DNA from: Arcobacter defluvii
Lineage (GTDB): Bacteria; Campylobacterota; Campylobacteria; Campylobacterales; Arcobacteraceae
Direction of reading: 5' to 3'
NCBI RefSeq assembly: GCF_013201725.1
Contig: NZ_CP053835.1
Span: 248,001 to 312,000 of the forward strand
Length of the DNA: 64,000 nucleotides
Part shown: piece by piece, positions 53,111 to 61,610 of the stretch
How positions within the stretch are numbered: the first letter of the stretch is position 1
How the letters are laid out: every line of letters begins with the position of its first letter
The notes under the pieces: model-generated
What the model saw: the letters and a program-made list of their open reading frames with translations, nothing else
What the model was told of the DNA's origin: nothing
Database searches by the model: none
Position numbers and translations under genes: made by a program

Positions 53111-55027
53111 ATGTCAAAACAATTATTACAAAAACAAGCAGATACTATCAGATTTTTAGCAGCTGATATGGTGCAACAAGCAAACTCAGGACATCCTGGT
53201 GCTCCTATGGGATTAGCTGATATTGCAACAGTATTAAGTAAACATTTAAATGTAAATCCAGCTGATGAAAAATGGCTAAATAGAGATAGATTAGTATTTA
53301 GTGGTGGTCATGCTACAGGTTTAGTATACTCTTTATTACACCTTTGGGGATTTGATGTATCAGTAAATGATATGAAAAATTTTAGACAAACTCATTCTAA
53401 AACTCCAGGACATCCAGAATATGGGCATACTCATGGAATTGAAATAACAACAGGACCTTTAGGACAAGGAATTGCAAATTCAGTTGGATTTGCAATGGCA
53501 GGAAAATATGCACAAAATCTTCTTGGACGTGATGTAATTAACCATAAAGTTTATTGTTTATGTGGTGATGGAGATTTACAAGAAGGTATCTCTTATGAAG
53601 CAACTTCAACAGCAGGGCATCTAAAACTTGATAATCTTGTAATAATCTATGATTCAAACTCTATTACAATAGAAGGCGATACAAGTATAGCTTGGAGTGA
53701 AAATGTTAAAAAAAGATTCCAAGCTATTGATTTTGAAGTAATTGAAATTGATGGACATAATTTTGAGCAAATTGATAAAGCGTTAGTTACAGCTAAAGAT
53801 GCAACTCAACCTGTACTTATTATCGCAAAAACTGCAATTGCAAAAGGTGCAGTTACTATGGAAGGAAGTCATCATTCTCATGGTGCACCTTTAGGTGAAG
53901 ATGAAATTGCTAAATCAAAAGAAAAAGCCGGATTTGATCCAAAAGAAAAATTCTTTGTACCAGCAGATGTGAAAGGTGCTTTTGATAAGTTAATCGTGGG
54001 TTCTACCGCACAAAATGCTTGGACTGAATCACTTTCAGCTGAAACAAAAGCGAAAATTGAAGAGTTAAAAAATCCAAATTTTGATTCTATTGTTTATCCA
54101 ACTTTTGAAGTTGATTCAAGTGTTGCAACAAGAGATTCAAATCACAAAATCTTAAATGCAATAGCACTTGCAATTCCAGGATTTTTAGGTGGAAGTGCTG
54201 ACTTAGCTCCATCAAATAAAACTGAATTAAAAGATATGGGTGATTTCCCAAATGGAAGAAATATTCACTTTGGTATCAAAGAACATGCAATGGCAGCAAT
54301 TACAAATGCAATGAATTTATACGGATTATTTAGAGTTTATTCTGCAACATTCTTTGTATTTAGTGATTATTTAAAACCAGCTGCAAGAATAGCTGCACTT
54401 GCAGGAATCCCTCAACACTTTATTTGGACACATGACTCTATTGGTGTTGGAGAAGATGGACCAACACACCAACCAATTGAGCATTTATCACAATTTAGAG
54501 CATTACCAAACTTTTATACATTTAGACCTGCAGATGCAAGTGAAAATGTTGAAGCTTGGAAAGTAGCACTTAAAATGAAAGCACCAACTGCTTTTGTTTG
54601 CTCAAGACAAGGTTTAAAAGTATTAAAAGATGAAAGAGCTTATGGAAATGTTTCAAATGGAGCTTATTTATTAAAACAAAGAGAAAATGCAAATATTACT
54701 ATCATGGCAAGTGGAAGTGAATTAATGCTTGCTCTTCAAACAGCTTGTTCTTTAGAAGAAGAAGGAATTATTGCAAACGTAGTTTCTGTTCCTTGTTTTG
54801 ATTTATTAATGGAACAAAGTAAAGAGTATGTAGAAAAAATCATTAACCCAAAAACTAAAGTATATGCAGTAGAAGCAGCGCGTGGTTTAGAATACTACAA
54901 GTATGCTGATGTTGTATTTGGTATGGAAACATTTGGAGCATCTGGACCTGCAAATGATTTATTCAAAGAATTTGGATTTACAATTGATACTTTAAAGGCT
55001 AAAATTGTTGCAGATTTTAAAAAATAG
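53111..55027 (+). CDS. tkt: Transketolase
   Basis: A 638-residue thiamine-diphosphate enzyme of the pentose phosphate pathway, interconverting sugars by two-carbon transfer. The N-terminal domain has GHPGAPMGLADIA, SGGHATGLVYSLLH, GPLGQGIANSVGFA and the ThDP motif CGDGDLQEG. The central domain has GGSADLAPSNKT, FGIKEHAMAAITNAM and HDSIGVGEDGPTHQPIEHL. The C-terminal domain ends with EFGFTIDTLKAKI. Length and order are standard. Monocistronic, between a TATAAT and a terminator hairpin. Confidence 0.97.
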   Translation: MSKQLLQKQADTIRFLAADMVQQANSGHPGAPMGLADIATVLSKHLNVNPADEKWLNRDRLVFSGGHATGLVYSLLHLWGFDVSVNDMKNFRQTHSKTPGHPEYGHTHGIEITTGPLGQGIANSVGFAMAGKYAQNLLGRDVINHKVYCLCGDGDLQEGISYEATSTAGHLKLDNLVIIYDSNSITIEGDTSIAWSENVKKRFQAIDFEVIEIDGHNFEQIDKALVTAKDATQPVLIIAKTAIAKGAVTMEGSHHSHGAPLGEDEIAKSKEKAGFDPKEKFFVPADVKGAFDKLIVGSTAQNAWTESLSAETKAKIEELKNPNFDSIVYPTFEVDSSVATRDSNHKILNAIALAIPGFLGGSADLAPSNKTELKDMGDFPNGRNIHFGIKEHAMAAITNAMNLYGLFRVYSATFFVFSDYLKPAARIAALAGIPQHFIWTHDSIGVGEDGPTHQPIEHLSQFRALPNFYTFRPADASENVEAWKVALKMKAPTAFVCSRQGLKVLKDERAYGNVSNGAYLLKQRENANITIMASGSELMLALQTACSLEEEGIIANVVSVPCFDLLMEQSKEYVEKIINPKTKVYAVEAARGLEYYKYADVVFGMETFGASGPANDLFKEFGFTIDTLKAKIVADFKK

Positions 55028-55052
55028 ATAAGAGTTTTTCTCTTATCTATTT
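55022..55052. terminator. Bidirectional terminator between tkt and the DUF4405 gene
   Basis: AAATAGATAAGAG (55022-55034) pairs with CTCTTATCTATTT (55040-55052) around TTTTT. Both stop codons lie within the stem region, so it can end both convergent transcripts. The T-run on either side is short. Confidence 0.7.
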
Positions 55053-55535
55053 ATCTTGAGATAAAATATTTATAATCTCAAAAGGTGAAGTTTTATTTAT
55101 TGAAGCAAGTTCTTTTAAAGAGTTTGCTTTTTCAAGTTTTATTCCTGCTTTTTCAAGTTTCTCTTTAGCATTTTCAATATTTTTACTAAAAATCAGAAAT
55201 GAAGTTTCAATGGGTGCTTCTAATGTTTTATTTATCAATATTGCTTTTGGATTTTCACCTGTTTTTGCATTTAAAATAAATGTTAAAGCCACGATGGAAA
55301 TTATTATTCCAGCACTTAAAAAAACTTTTTTGCTAAAATAACTTTTCATTGCTTTCCAATTAAAAAAAACATGAAAGAAGATTACTAAAACAAAAACTAA
55401 ACCTAATATTTCATGCATTTCTTTTGTATAATTATCCAAAATGTGAAAATACATTAAAACACCAGTTATTCCCATAACTAAAAATAAAAATGTTGTAAAA
55501 GATGTTGCAATATCTCTTTTTAAAAATTTATTCAT
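55047..55535 (-). CDS. DUF4405 membrane protein
   Basis: A 162-residue protein with three membrane helices (about 10-32, 40-60 and 72-90). The segment TSFTTFLFLVMGITGVLMYFHI, then MHEILGLVFVLVIFFHVFFNWKAM, fits DUF4405, which resembles cytochrome b-type two-helix modules with spaced histidines (MYFH, MHEI, FFHV). A soluble C-terminal part (about 100-162) may act in the periplasm or cytosol. Electron transfer is plausible but not shown. Starts at 55535 with AAAGGGG upstream. Confidence 0.7.
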   Translation of the reverse strand: MNKFLKRDIATSFTTFLFLVMGITGVLMYFHILDNYTKEMHEILGLVFVLVIFFHVFFNWKAMKSYFSKKVFLSAGIIISIVALTFILNAKTGENPKAILINKTLEAPIETSFLIFSKNIENAKEKLEKAGIKLEKANSLKELASINKTSPFEIINILSQDK

Positions 55536-55589
55536 TTTTTCCCCTTTTAAAAAGGTAATTATACAAAAGTAATCTTAATGAATTTTTAA

Positions 55590-55595
55590 TATAAT
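55590..55595 (+). promoter_or_regulatory. -10 box of the dehydrogenase-tautomerase genes
   Basis: TATAAT at 55590-55595, 28 bases before ATG 55624, with GAGGGAG as ribosome binding site. Confidence 0.6.
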
Positions 55596-55623
55596 CATAT
55601 ATAAAGATAAGAGGGAGATATAA

Positions 55624-56475
55624 ATGAAAATAGGATTTATTGGACTTGGAAATTTAGGTCAAGCAATTTGTAAAAGATTAAGTGATGTTGGTGAGACATT
55701 AATTGTTTATAATAGAAATAAAGAAAAAATAGAAAATTTACCTTATGAAAAAGTTGATACACCAAGAGAACTACTTTTAAAGAGTGATGTGATTTTTATG
55801 TGTTTATTTGATAGTGATGCAGTAAGTCATATTTTGTCAAGAGAAAATGGGCTTTTATGTGATGAAATAAAAGGAAAAACAATTATAGATTTGACAACAA
55901 ATGATTATAAAGATGTTTTAGAATTTCATGACGCAATTAATAGTATGGGTGGAAATTATTTAGAAAATCCAGTTTTTGGTTCCGTTGCACCTGCACTTAA
56001 AGGTGAATTAACTGTTGTTAGTTCTGGAAAAGAAGAAATATTTAAAAATGTTAAACCAATTTTAGAAAAGATTGCAAAAGAGATTTTTTATCTTCCTGTA
56101 CCTTCAAGTGCTACAAAAATGAAACTTATAAATAACCTTTGTTTAGGTTCATTTATGGTCACAATTGCGGAATGTACAGCAATGGCTGAAAGTTGTGATA
56201 TAAATAAATCTAAAGCTTTAGAAATACTTGGAGTTGGTGGTGGTCAATCACTTGTACTTAAAGCTAAAACACAAAAATTGATAGATGAAGATTTTTCTGC
56301 ACATTTTTCAAATAATGCAATAAATAAAGATTTACATTTATTACAAAATTTAGCTTATGAATTAAAAAAGCCACTTTTTAGTGCAGCAATTCCAAAAGAG
56401 TTATTCTCTAAAATGAAAATGTTAGGAAAAGGTGACGAAGATTTTTCTTCAATTTATCAATTATTTAAAAACTAA
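55624..56475 (+). CDS. NAD(P)-dependent beta-hydroxyacid dehydrogenase-like protein
   Basis: A 283-residue enzyme of the 3-hydroxyisobutyrate dehydrogenase / GLYR family. The Rossmann motif is KIGFIGLGNLGQAICKRL. The next blocks are VIFMCLFDSDAV, IDLTTNDYKDV, ENPVFGSVAPALKGELTVVSSG and ATKMKLINNLCLG (catalytic Lys at KMKLINN). The substrate binding box, usually DAPVSGG, is changed to ENPVFGS, so the substrate may be a small aldehyde such as glyoxylate or succinic semialdehyde. It is 12 bases from the tautomerase gene and probably cotranscribed. Confidence 0.85.
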   Translation: MKIGFIGLGNLGQAICKRLSDVGETLIVYNRNKEKIENLPYEKVDTPRELLLKSDVIFMCLFDSDAVSHILSRENGLLCDEIKGKTIIDLTTNDYKDVLEFHDAINSMGGNYLENPVFGSVAPALKGELTVVSSGKEEIFKNVKPILEKIAKEIFYLPVPSSATKMKLINNLCLGSFMVTIAECTAMAESCDINKSKALEILGVGGGQSLVLKAKTQKLIDEDFSAHFSNNAINKDLHLLQNLAYELKKPLFSAAIPKELFSKMKMLGKGDEDFSSIYQLFKN

Positions 56476-56486
56476 AAGGATAAAAA

Positions 56487-56879
56487 ATGCCTCATTTACA
56501 GTTTGAATTGAATAAAAAAGTATCAAATGAAACTAAAGAAGAGTTTGTAAAAGAGATAAGAAATAGTTTTGCTCAAATCATGGATACAAAAACAGATCAT
56601 ATTGCTATTAGTTTAAGAGAGTATGATAAATATAGTTTAACTATTGGAAGAGCAAATGTTACTGATGATATTTGTTTGATGAATCTTGATATAAGAGAAG
56701 GTAGAACAATTGAAAAAAGAAGAGAATTAGCTTTAAAATTTATGGATGTAATTAAAGATAACTTTGGAATAAATCCAAAAAATCAGTATATAACATTTAC
56801 TGAACATAAAGGTGAAGATTTTCATTTAATTGAAAAATATTTAGCCACATGGCAAAGTGGAGAAGATCCACTTAATTAA
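56487..56879 (+). CDS. Tautomerase/MIF-family protein
   Basis: A 130-residue member of the tautomerase superfamily. After removal of Met the N-terminal Pro (MPHLQFELNKKV) can act as catalytic base. It has the beta-alpha-beta plan with KTDHIAISLREYDKYSLTIGRANV and IREGRTIEKRRELALKFMDVI. The length is near that of MIF-like members. The reaction is unknown. It follows the dehydrogenase gene closely and precedes the LrgA-like gene by 23 bases. Confidence 0.78.
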   Translation: MPHLQFELNKKVSNETKEEFVKEIRNSFAQIMDTKTDHIAISLREYDKYSLTIGRANVTDDICLMNLDIREGRTIEKRRELALKFMDVIKDNFGINPKNQYITFTEHKGEDFHLIEKYLATWQSGEDPLN

Positions 56880-56902
56880 AAGATAAATTCAAGGAAATAG
56901 AT

Positions 56903-57256
56903 TTGTTAAAAGGTATTATAGTTTTATTAGTATTTCAATTTTTAGGGGAGTGTATAGCTAAATTCTTTGAGTTATTAGTTCCTGGACCTGTAATTGGAAT
57001 GGTTTTATTGTTATTTTTTTTATTGATTAGAAAAGGAAGTTTTATAAGTCTTGATAATGCAGTTGCACTTCATTTAAGATATCTTCCATTACTTTTTATT
57101 CCTGCTGCAATGGGAATAATTACTCAAATAGATATTATTACAAAAGAGTTTTGGGCTATATTTATAGCTCTGTTTTTTGGAACTTTAATAGCTTTAGTTT
57201 TTGCAGCTAAATTTATGGATTTTCTAACTTCAAGGGTGAATAAAGATGAATTATGA
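56903..57256 (+). CDS. LrgA/CidA-family holin-like protein
   Basis: A 117-residue membrane protein with four helices (about 3-20, 24-42, 60-80 and 85-107). Family features are FQFLGECIAKFFELLVPGPVIGMVLLLFFL and LRYLPLLFIPAAMGIITQI. It starts with TTG at 56903 behind AAGGA. It overlaps the LrgB-like gene by 11 bases. In other bacteria LrgA/B pairs affect autolysis and pyruvate transport; the role here is unknown. Confidence 0.85.
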   Translation: MLKGIIVLLVFQFLGECIAKFFELLVPGPVIGMVLLLFFLLIRKGSFISLDNAVALHLRYLPLLFIPAAMGIITQIDIITKEFWAIFIALFFGTLIALVFAAKFMDFLTSRVNKDEL

Positions 57257-57959
57257 AGCATTGACAAACTATATTAGTTCTACACCACTTACTTGGTTAA
57301 TTATAACTTTAGCAGCATTTAAATTAGGAATAATAATTTATGAAAAGTTTAATAAACATACTTTATTACAACCAATTATTATAGCTTATGTGATTATTTT
57401 ATCTTTGATTGTTTATACAAATACATCATTTGAAAAGTATTTTAAAAGTGTTGAAATAATTCATTTTTTCTTAGGCCCTGCAACAGTTGCACTTGCTCTT
57501 CCACTTTATAAAAATTTGAAATATATAAAATCACTTTTTTTACCAATAGTTTTAACTCTATTTATAGCTGGTGTTTTTTCAATAGTGATTGCAATTAGTT
57601 TACTTTATATTTTTGGAGCACATCTTCCAACTATTTTATCAATGACTACAAAATCTATAACTGCTCCAATAGCAATTATAACTTCAGAACAAATTGGAGC
57701 TATTCCTTCACTTGCTGTTGGTTTTGTTTTAATTACAGGAATTGTTGGAGCTTTATTTGGAACAATAGTGTTTAAAATTTTTAAAGTAAAATATGAAACT
57801 TCAAAAGGTTTTGCTCTTGGACTTGTATCACATGGAATTGGAACTGCAAGGGCAATAGAAATAAGTGAAAAAGCAGCAGCTTTTGCAGCACTTGCAATGG
57901 GTTTAAGTGGAATATTTACTGCAATTTTTCTTCCAATGGTAATTACTTTTTTTAAGTAA
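57246..57959 (+). CDS. LrgB/CidB-family membrane protein
   Basis: A 237-residue integral membrane protein with about seven helices. Family blocks are FFLGPATVALALPLYKNL, MTTKSITAPIAIITSEQIGAIPSLAVGFVLITGI, GFALGLVSHGIGTARAIE and AAAFAALAMGLSGIFTAIFLPM. Functions with the LrgA partner, encoded by the overlapping upstream gene. Start at ATG 57246. Confidence 0.9.
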   Translation: MNYEALTNYISSTPLTWLIITLAAFKLGIIIYEKFNKHTLLQPIIIAYVIILSLIVYTNTSFEKYFKSVEIIHFFLGPATVALALPLYKNLKYIKSLFLPIVLTLFIAGVFSIVIAISLLYIFGAHLPTILSMTTKSITAPIAIITSEQIGAIPSLAVGFVLITGIVGALFGTIVFKIFKVKYETSKGFALGLVSHGIGTARAIEISEKAAAFAALAMGLSGIFTAIFLPMVITFFK

Positions 57960-57975
57960 TTACTATTTTTATAAT

Positions 57976-58003
57976 TAATATATCAAGATATGTTGATATA
58001 TTA
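57976..58003. promoter_or_regulatory. ArsR operator, perfect 11-bp inverted repeat
   Basis: TAATATATCAA (57976-57986), six bases GATATG, then TTGATATATTA (57993-58003). The core ATCAA-N6-TTGAT fits known ArsR/SmtB operators. It precedes the arsR ATG by 42 bases and sits where the -35 to -10 region is expected. Confidence 0.8.
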
Positions 58004-58045
58004 ATATTTTTATGTTAAACTTTCAAAAATCATCAAGGAGCAAGT

Positions 58046-58360
58046 ATGGATATATTTTTAAAAACAGTTAGTGCTTTAAATGATGAGACAAGAGTAAAGA
58101 TAATTAAGTTCATAAATATTTATGGAAAATGTTGTGTTTGTGATTTGGAAAACTCATTTGAAATGATTCAATCAAGACTTTCACGTCATCTAAAGATTTT
58201 AAAAGAAGCTGGATTTTTAAAACTAGAACGTGATGGAAGATGGGCTTATTATAGTATTCGTTCACCTTTAGATGAGTTTAGACAAAGTTGTATAAAAGAG
58301 ATAATGACACTTCAAATAGAGTTGCCAACTCTAAAAAAAGTTTGTGAGATTAAGGAATAA
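58046..58360 (+). CDS. arsR: ArsR-type arsenic-responsive repressor
   Basis: A 104-residue winged-helix repressor. The N-terminal half has FLKTVSALNDETRVKIIKFI, then the As(III)-binding motif KCCVCDLE (Cys30 and Cys32, with Cys29 adjacent). The recognition helix region is MIQSRLSRHLKILKEAGFLKLERDGRWAYYSI. It would release DNA on binding arsenite. A perfect inverted repeat 42 bases upstream is its likely operator, giving autoregulation. First gene of the ars operon; AAGGAG precedes the ATG. Confidence 0.92.
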   Translation: MDIFLKTVSALNDETRVKIIKFINIYGKCCVCDLENSFEMIQSRLSRHLKILKEAGFLKLERDGRWAYYSIRSPLDEFRQSCIKEIMTLQIELPTLKKVCEIKE

Positions 58361-58362
58361 AA

Positions 58363-58719
58363 TTGAAAGAGACACTTTTTGTATATGGAACACTAATGCC
58401 AAATTGTCCAAATGCTTATGTATTAGAAAATATAGTTGGGAAATTTGTTCCTGCAACTGTAAATGGAAAATTAATAGATGCTGGTTGGAGTGCAAGTATG
58501 GGTTATCCTGGGATTAGGCTTGATGCTGGAAAGGATACTATTCATGGATTTTTATTTTATTCAGATAACCTTATAAATCATTGGGATAGTTTAGATGAGT
58601 TTGAAGGTGCCGAGTTTGAAAGAACAGCTGTAACAGTAGAAAGATTTGATGAAATTGAAGTTGATTCTTATATTTATACTTTAAAATCAGAGATTTTAGA
58701 AATGCATGAAGAAAAATAG
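58363..58719 (+). CDS. Gamma-glutamylcyclotransferase (AIG2/GGCT)-like protein
   Basis: A 118-residue protein with the GGCT-like YGTLMPN motif at the N-terminus, then GKLIDAGWSASMGYPGIRLDAGKDTIHGFLF and WDSLDEFEGAEFERTAVTV, where the Glu in DEFEGAEF is the expected catalytic acid. It may act on gamma-glutamyl compounds. Starts with TTG two bases after the arsR stop, and the next ATG follows its stop directly, so it is translated inside the ars operon. Its role in arsenic resistance is not known. Confidence 0.8.
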   Translation: MKETLFVYGTLMPNCPNAYVLENIVGKFVPATVNGKLIDAGWSASMGYPGIRLDAGKDTIHGFLFYSDNLINHWDSLDEFEGAEFERTAVTVERFDEIEVDSYIYTLKSEILEMHEEK

Positions 58720-59970
58720 ATGTTAATTGCAAGTTTAATTTTTTTGATTACTTTGATATTTGTAATTTGGCAACCACGAGGTTTACAAATTGGAACAACT
58801 GCAATTTTAGGTGCAATTGTTGCTTTGATTTTTCAAGTTGTAAATTTTGATGATGTACTTGCTGTAACAAATATAGTTTGGGATGCAACTTTAGCATTTA
58901 TTGGAATCATAATCTTATCTATGATTTTAGACGAAATAGGATTTTTTGAGTGGGCTGCACTTAAAATGGCAAAGTTTTCAAATGGAAATGGAATATTGAT
59001 GTTTATCTATTCTATTTTACTTGGGGCTTTTGTTTCTGCACTTTTTGCAAATGATGGAGCAGCGTTAATTTTAACTCCAATTTTGTTAGCAAAAATGAGA
59101 ATACTAAAACTAAATACAAAAACAATAGTTGCTTTTTTACTTGCAGGTGGATTTATAAGTGATAGTGCTTCTTTACCATTCGTATTTTCAAATCTAACAA
59201 ATATAGTAACAGCGAACTATTTTAGTATTGGATTTGTGGAATACTTTTTTAATATGATAATTCCATTTATTGTAAGTGTAATCACTTCAATAGTTTTTTT
59301 ATGGTTACTTTTACGAAAAGATATTCCCAAAACTGTGGATATAACTTTGTTAAAAGAGCCAAAAAGTGTAATCAAAAATATGAAACTTTTTTATTTTTCT
59401 TGGTTCTTTTTAGGTTTTTTATTATGTGCATATTTTTTAGGAGATGCTTACGATTTACCTATTTCTATTTTTGCTTTAGGTGGAGCAGTTATATTTTTAA
59501 TAATTGCAACTATTTCAAAAACTGTAAAAGCAAAACATATTATAAAAGAAGCACCATGGCAAGTTGTATGGTTTAGTATTGGACTTTATATTGTTGTTTA
59601 TGGTTTAAAAAATGCAGGATTGACAGATGAATTAAGTCAAATTTTACAATATCTTGCAACAAAAGGTGATATGGTTGCTGTTGTTGGAACAGGATTTATA
59701 GCTGCATTTTTAAGTGCAATTATGAATAATATGCCAACAGTAATGATTATGGATATAGCTTTAACTGATATTTCAAATCAAGCATTGATTTATGCAAATG
59801 TTATTGGGTGTAACCTTGGACCAAAAATGACTCCATTTGGTAGTTTAGCTACTCTTCTTTGGCTTCATGTTTTAGCAAAAAAAGGTGTAAAAATTAGCTT
59901 TTGGGAATATAGTAGATTTGGACTTATTATAACTCCTCCAGTTTTATTAATAGTTTTATTATCAATTTAA
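58720..59970 (+). CDS. arsB: ArsB-like arsenite efflux permease
   Basis: A 416-residue inner-membrane transporter with about 11-12 helices. It has the ArsB/NhaD-type ion-transporter pattern: GTTAILGAIVALIFQVV, WDATLAFIGIIILSMILDEIGFFEWAAL, FANDGAALILTPILLAKM, then NNMPTVMIMDIAL and GCNLGPKMTPFGSLATLLWL. Exports arsenite, probably in exchange for H+ or driven by potential. The length is close to the usual 430. It directly follows the GGCT-like gene and lies 11 bases before arsC. Confidence 0.9.
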   Translation: MLIASLIFLITLIFVIWQPRGLQIGTTAILGAIVALIFQVVNFDDVLAVTNIVWDATLAFIGIIILSMILDEIGFFEWAALKMAKFSNGNGILMFIYSILLGAFVSALFANDGAALILTPILLAKMRILKLNTKTIVAFLLAGGFISDSASLPFVFSNLTNIVTANYFSIGFVEYFFNMIIPFIVSVITSIVFLWLLLRKDIPKTVDITLLKEPKSVIKNMKLFYFSWFFLGFLLCAYFLGDAYDLPISIFALGGAVIFLIIATISKTVKAKHIIKEAPWQVVWFSIGLYIVVYGLKNAGLTDELSQILQYLATKGDMVAVVGTGFIAAFLSAIMNNMPTVMIMDIALTDISNQALIYANVIGCNLGPKMTPFGSLATLLWLHVLAKKGVKISFWEYSRFGLIITPPVLLIVLLSI

Positions 59971-59981
59971 AAGGAAAAATA

Positions 59982-60383
59982 ATGAATAAAAAAGTTTTAA
60001 TTTTATGTACAGGAAATTCTTGTCGAAGTATTATAGCTGAAGCTTTGATTAATGCTAAATTAGATGGAATTAGTGCAGATAGTAGTGGAGTGCGAGCAAG
60101 TGGAAAAGTAAATCCAAATGCAAAAAAACTTCTTGAAGAAAAAGGAATTTGGAAGGAAGAGTATCACTCTAAAACACTTGATGCAGTAATTGACAATGAT
60201 TATGATTTAATCGTAACAGTTTGTGACCATGCAAATGAAACTTGTCCAATGTTTCCAAAACCAATCAAAAAAATTCATGTGGGATTTGAAGATCCAGATG
60301 GAAAAGGTTTTGAAGCATTTGAAGAGACATATAAAGAGATAGAAGAAATTTTACTTCCAAGAATTATAGAGGCTTTGAAATAG
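59982..60383 (+). CDS. arsC: Arsenate reductase, low-molecular-weight phosphatase type
   Basis: A 133-residue thioredoxin-coupled ArsC. The catalytic loop is LCTGNSCRS (CX5R: Cys9, Arg15). The relay cysteines are Cys81 and Cys88 in VCDHANETCPMFP, typical of the B. subtilis-type enzyme. A PDGKGFEAFEETY segment follows, then IEEILLPRI. It reduces arsenate to arsenite for export by ArsB. Its stop lies directly before the next ATG (60384). Confidence 0.92.
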   Translation: MNKKVLILCTGNSCRSIIAEALINAKLDGISADSSGVRASGKVNPNAKKLLEEKGIWKEEYHSKTLDAVIDNDYDLIVTVCDHANETCPMFPKPIKKIHVGFEDPDGKGFEAFEETYKEIEEILLPRIIEALK

Positions 60384-61346
60384 ATGTTTGATTGGCTTGC
60401 AAATTTAACTTCAATTTTTGTATTTAATATTTTAGGTCTTGTAAAAAATAGTCATTTAGGTGAATCATTAAATTTCTTTATTTACGACACAATTAAAATT
60501 TTTATATTATTAATCTCTATTATTTATATAGTTACACTTTTAAGAAGTTATTTTCCTATTGAAAAAGCAAGGGATTATATAAGTGGTAAGCATAAAATCG
60601 TAGGACATATACTTGCAGCAATTTTTGGAGTAATAACTCCATTTTGCTCATGTAGTGCAATACCTCTTTTTTTAGGATTTTTACAAGCAAGAATTCCTTT
60701 AGGAGTTACATTTTCATATTTGATTTCTGCACCACTAAGTGATGCAGTTGTAATTGCAATGTTGTTTTCACTCTTTGGTTGGAAAATTGCTTTATTATAT
60801 GTGGGAATAGGTCTGCTAATTGCAATAATCTCAGGTCTTGTAATAGGAAGTATGAATCTAGAAAAAGAGGTTTTAATAGAAGTTAAACCTATGAATAACT
60901 GTTGCAATAGCTCAAATAGTGATGAAACTTTATTTAAGCAAAGATTGAAAGAATCTTGGGAAAATACAATTGATATATTTAAAAAGATTTATCTTTATGT
61001 AATTATTGGTGTTGGAATAGGAGCATTTATTCATGGCTATATTCCAGCAGATTTTATAAGTACTTACGCAGGTGGAGATATTTGGTATGCTCCAATAGTT
61101 GCAGTTATTATGGGAATTCCAATGTATTCAAATGCTGCAGGAATTTTACCACTTGTTGAGGTTTTAACACAAAAAGGAATGTTATTAGGAACAGCGTTAT
61201 CATTTATGATGGCTGTTGTTGCTCTTAGTCTTCCTGAAGCTATGATTTTAAAAAGAGTTTTAAGTATAAAACTTATTTCAATATTTTTTGGAATAGTTGG
61301 AGTTTCTATTTTAATAACAGGTTATTTATTTAATACTATTTTATAG
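60384..61346 (+). CDS. Permease of the DUF318/ArsP-like family
   Basis: A 320-residue membrane protein with about eight helices. The key motif is TPFCSCSAIPLFLGFLQARIPLGVTFSYLISAPLSDAV, typical of DUF318 permeases (ArsP, SO_0444-type). Later it has GIPMYSNAAGILPLVEVL. Members export organoarsenicals or metals. The CxC and a NNCCNSSNSDE loop could bind thiophilic ions. It lies in an ars operon and is followed by a CxxC thioredoxin-like gene, a pairing common for this family. Confidence 0.85.
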   Translation: MFDWLANLTSIFVFNILGLVKNSHLGESLNFFIYDTIKIFILLISIIYIVTLLRSYFPIEKARDYISGKHKIVGHILAAIFGVITPFCSCSAIPLFLGFLQARIPLGVTFSYLISAPLSDAVVIAMLFSLFGWKIALLYVGIGLLIAIISGLVIGSMNLEKEVLIEVKPMNNCCNSSNSDETLFKQRLKESWENTIDIFKKIYLYVIIGVGIGAFIHGYIPADFISTYAGGDIWYAPIVAVIMGIPMYSNAAGILPLVEVLTQKGMLLGTALSFMMAVVALSLPEAMILKRVLSIKLISIFFGIVGVSILITGYLFNTIL

Positions 61347-61354
61347 GAGAAAAA

Positions 61355-61594
61355 ATGAAAATAGAAGTTTTAGGAACAGGATGTTCAAAATGTAAAGCTT
61401 TAGAAGAAGCTGTGAAACAAGCAGTTGCAAAAATTGGTGGTTTCCATGAAGTTAAAAAAGTTGAAGATATAGTTGAAATAATGAATTATGGTGTAATGAG
61501 TACACCAGCACTCGTTGTTGATGGAGTTGTGAGAAGTAGTGGAAAACAGCTAAATGTTGAGGATATTGTAAAAATATTATCAAATAATAATTAA
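61355..61594 (+). CDS. Small thioredoxin-like redox protein
   Basis: A 79-residue thioredoxin-fold protein with GTGCSKCKALEEAVKQAVAK (CxxC) near the N-terminus, the cis-Pro region MSTPALVVDGVV and SSGKQLNVEDIVKIL. It belongs to the 'redox-active disulfide protein 2' group often encoded beside DUF318 permeases. It probably reduces disulfides in the permease or a metalloid carrier (inference). AGGAGAAAA precedes the ATG. Confidence 0.85.
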   Translation: MKIEVLGTGCSKCKALEEAVKQAVAKIGGFHEVKKVEDIVEIMNYGVMSTPALVVDGVVRSSGKQLNVEDIVKILSNNN

Positions 61595-61610
61595 GTTTTG
61601 AAGGATATTC

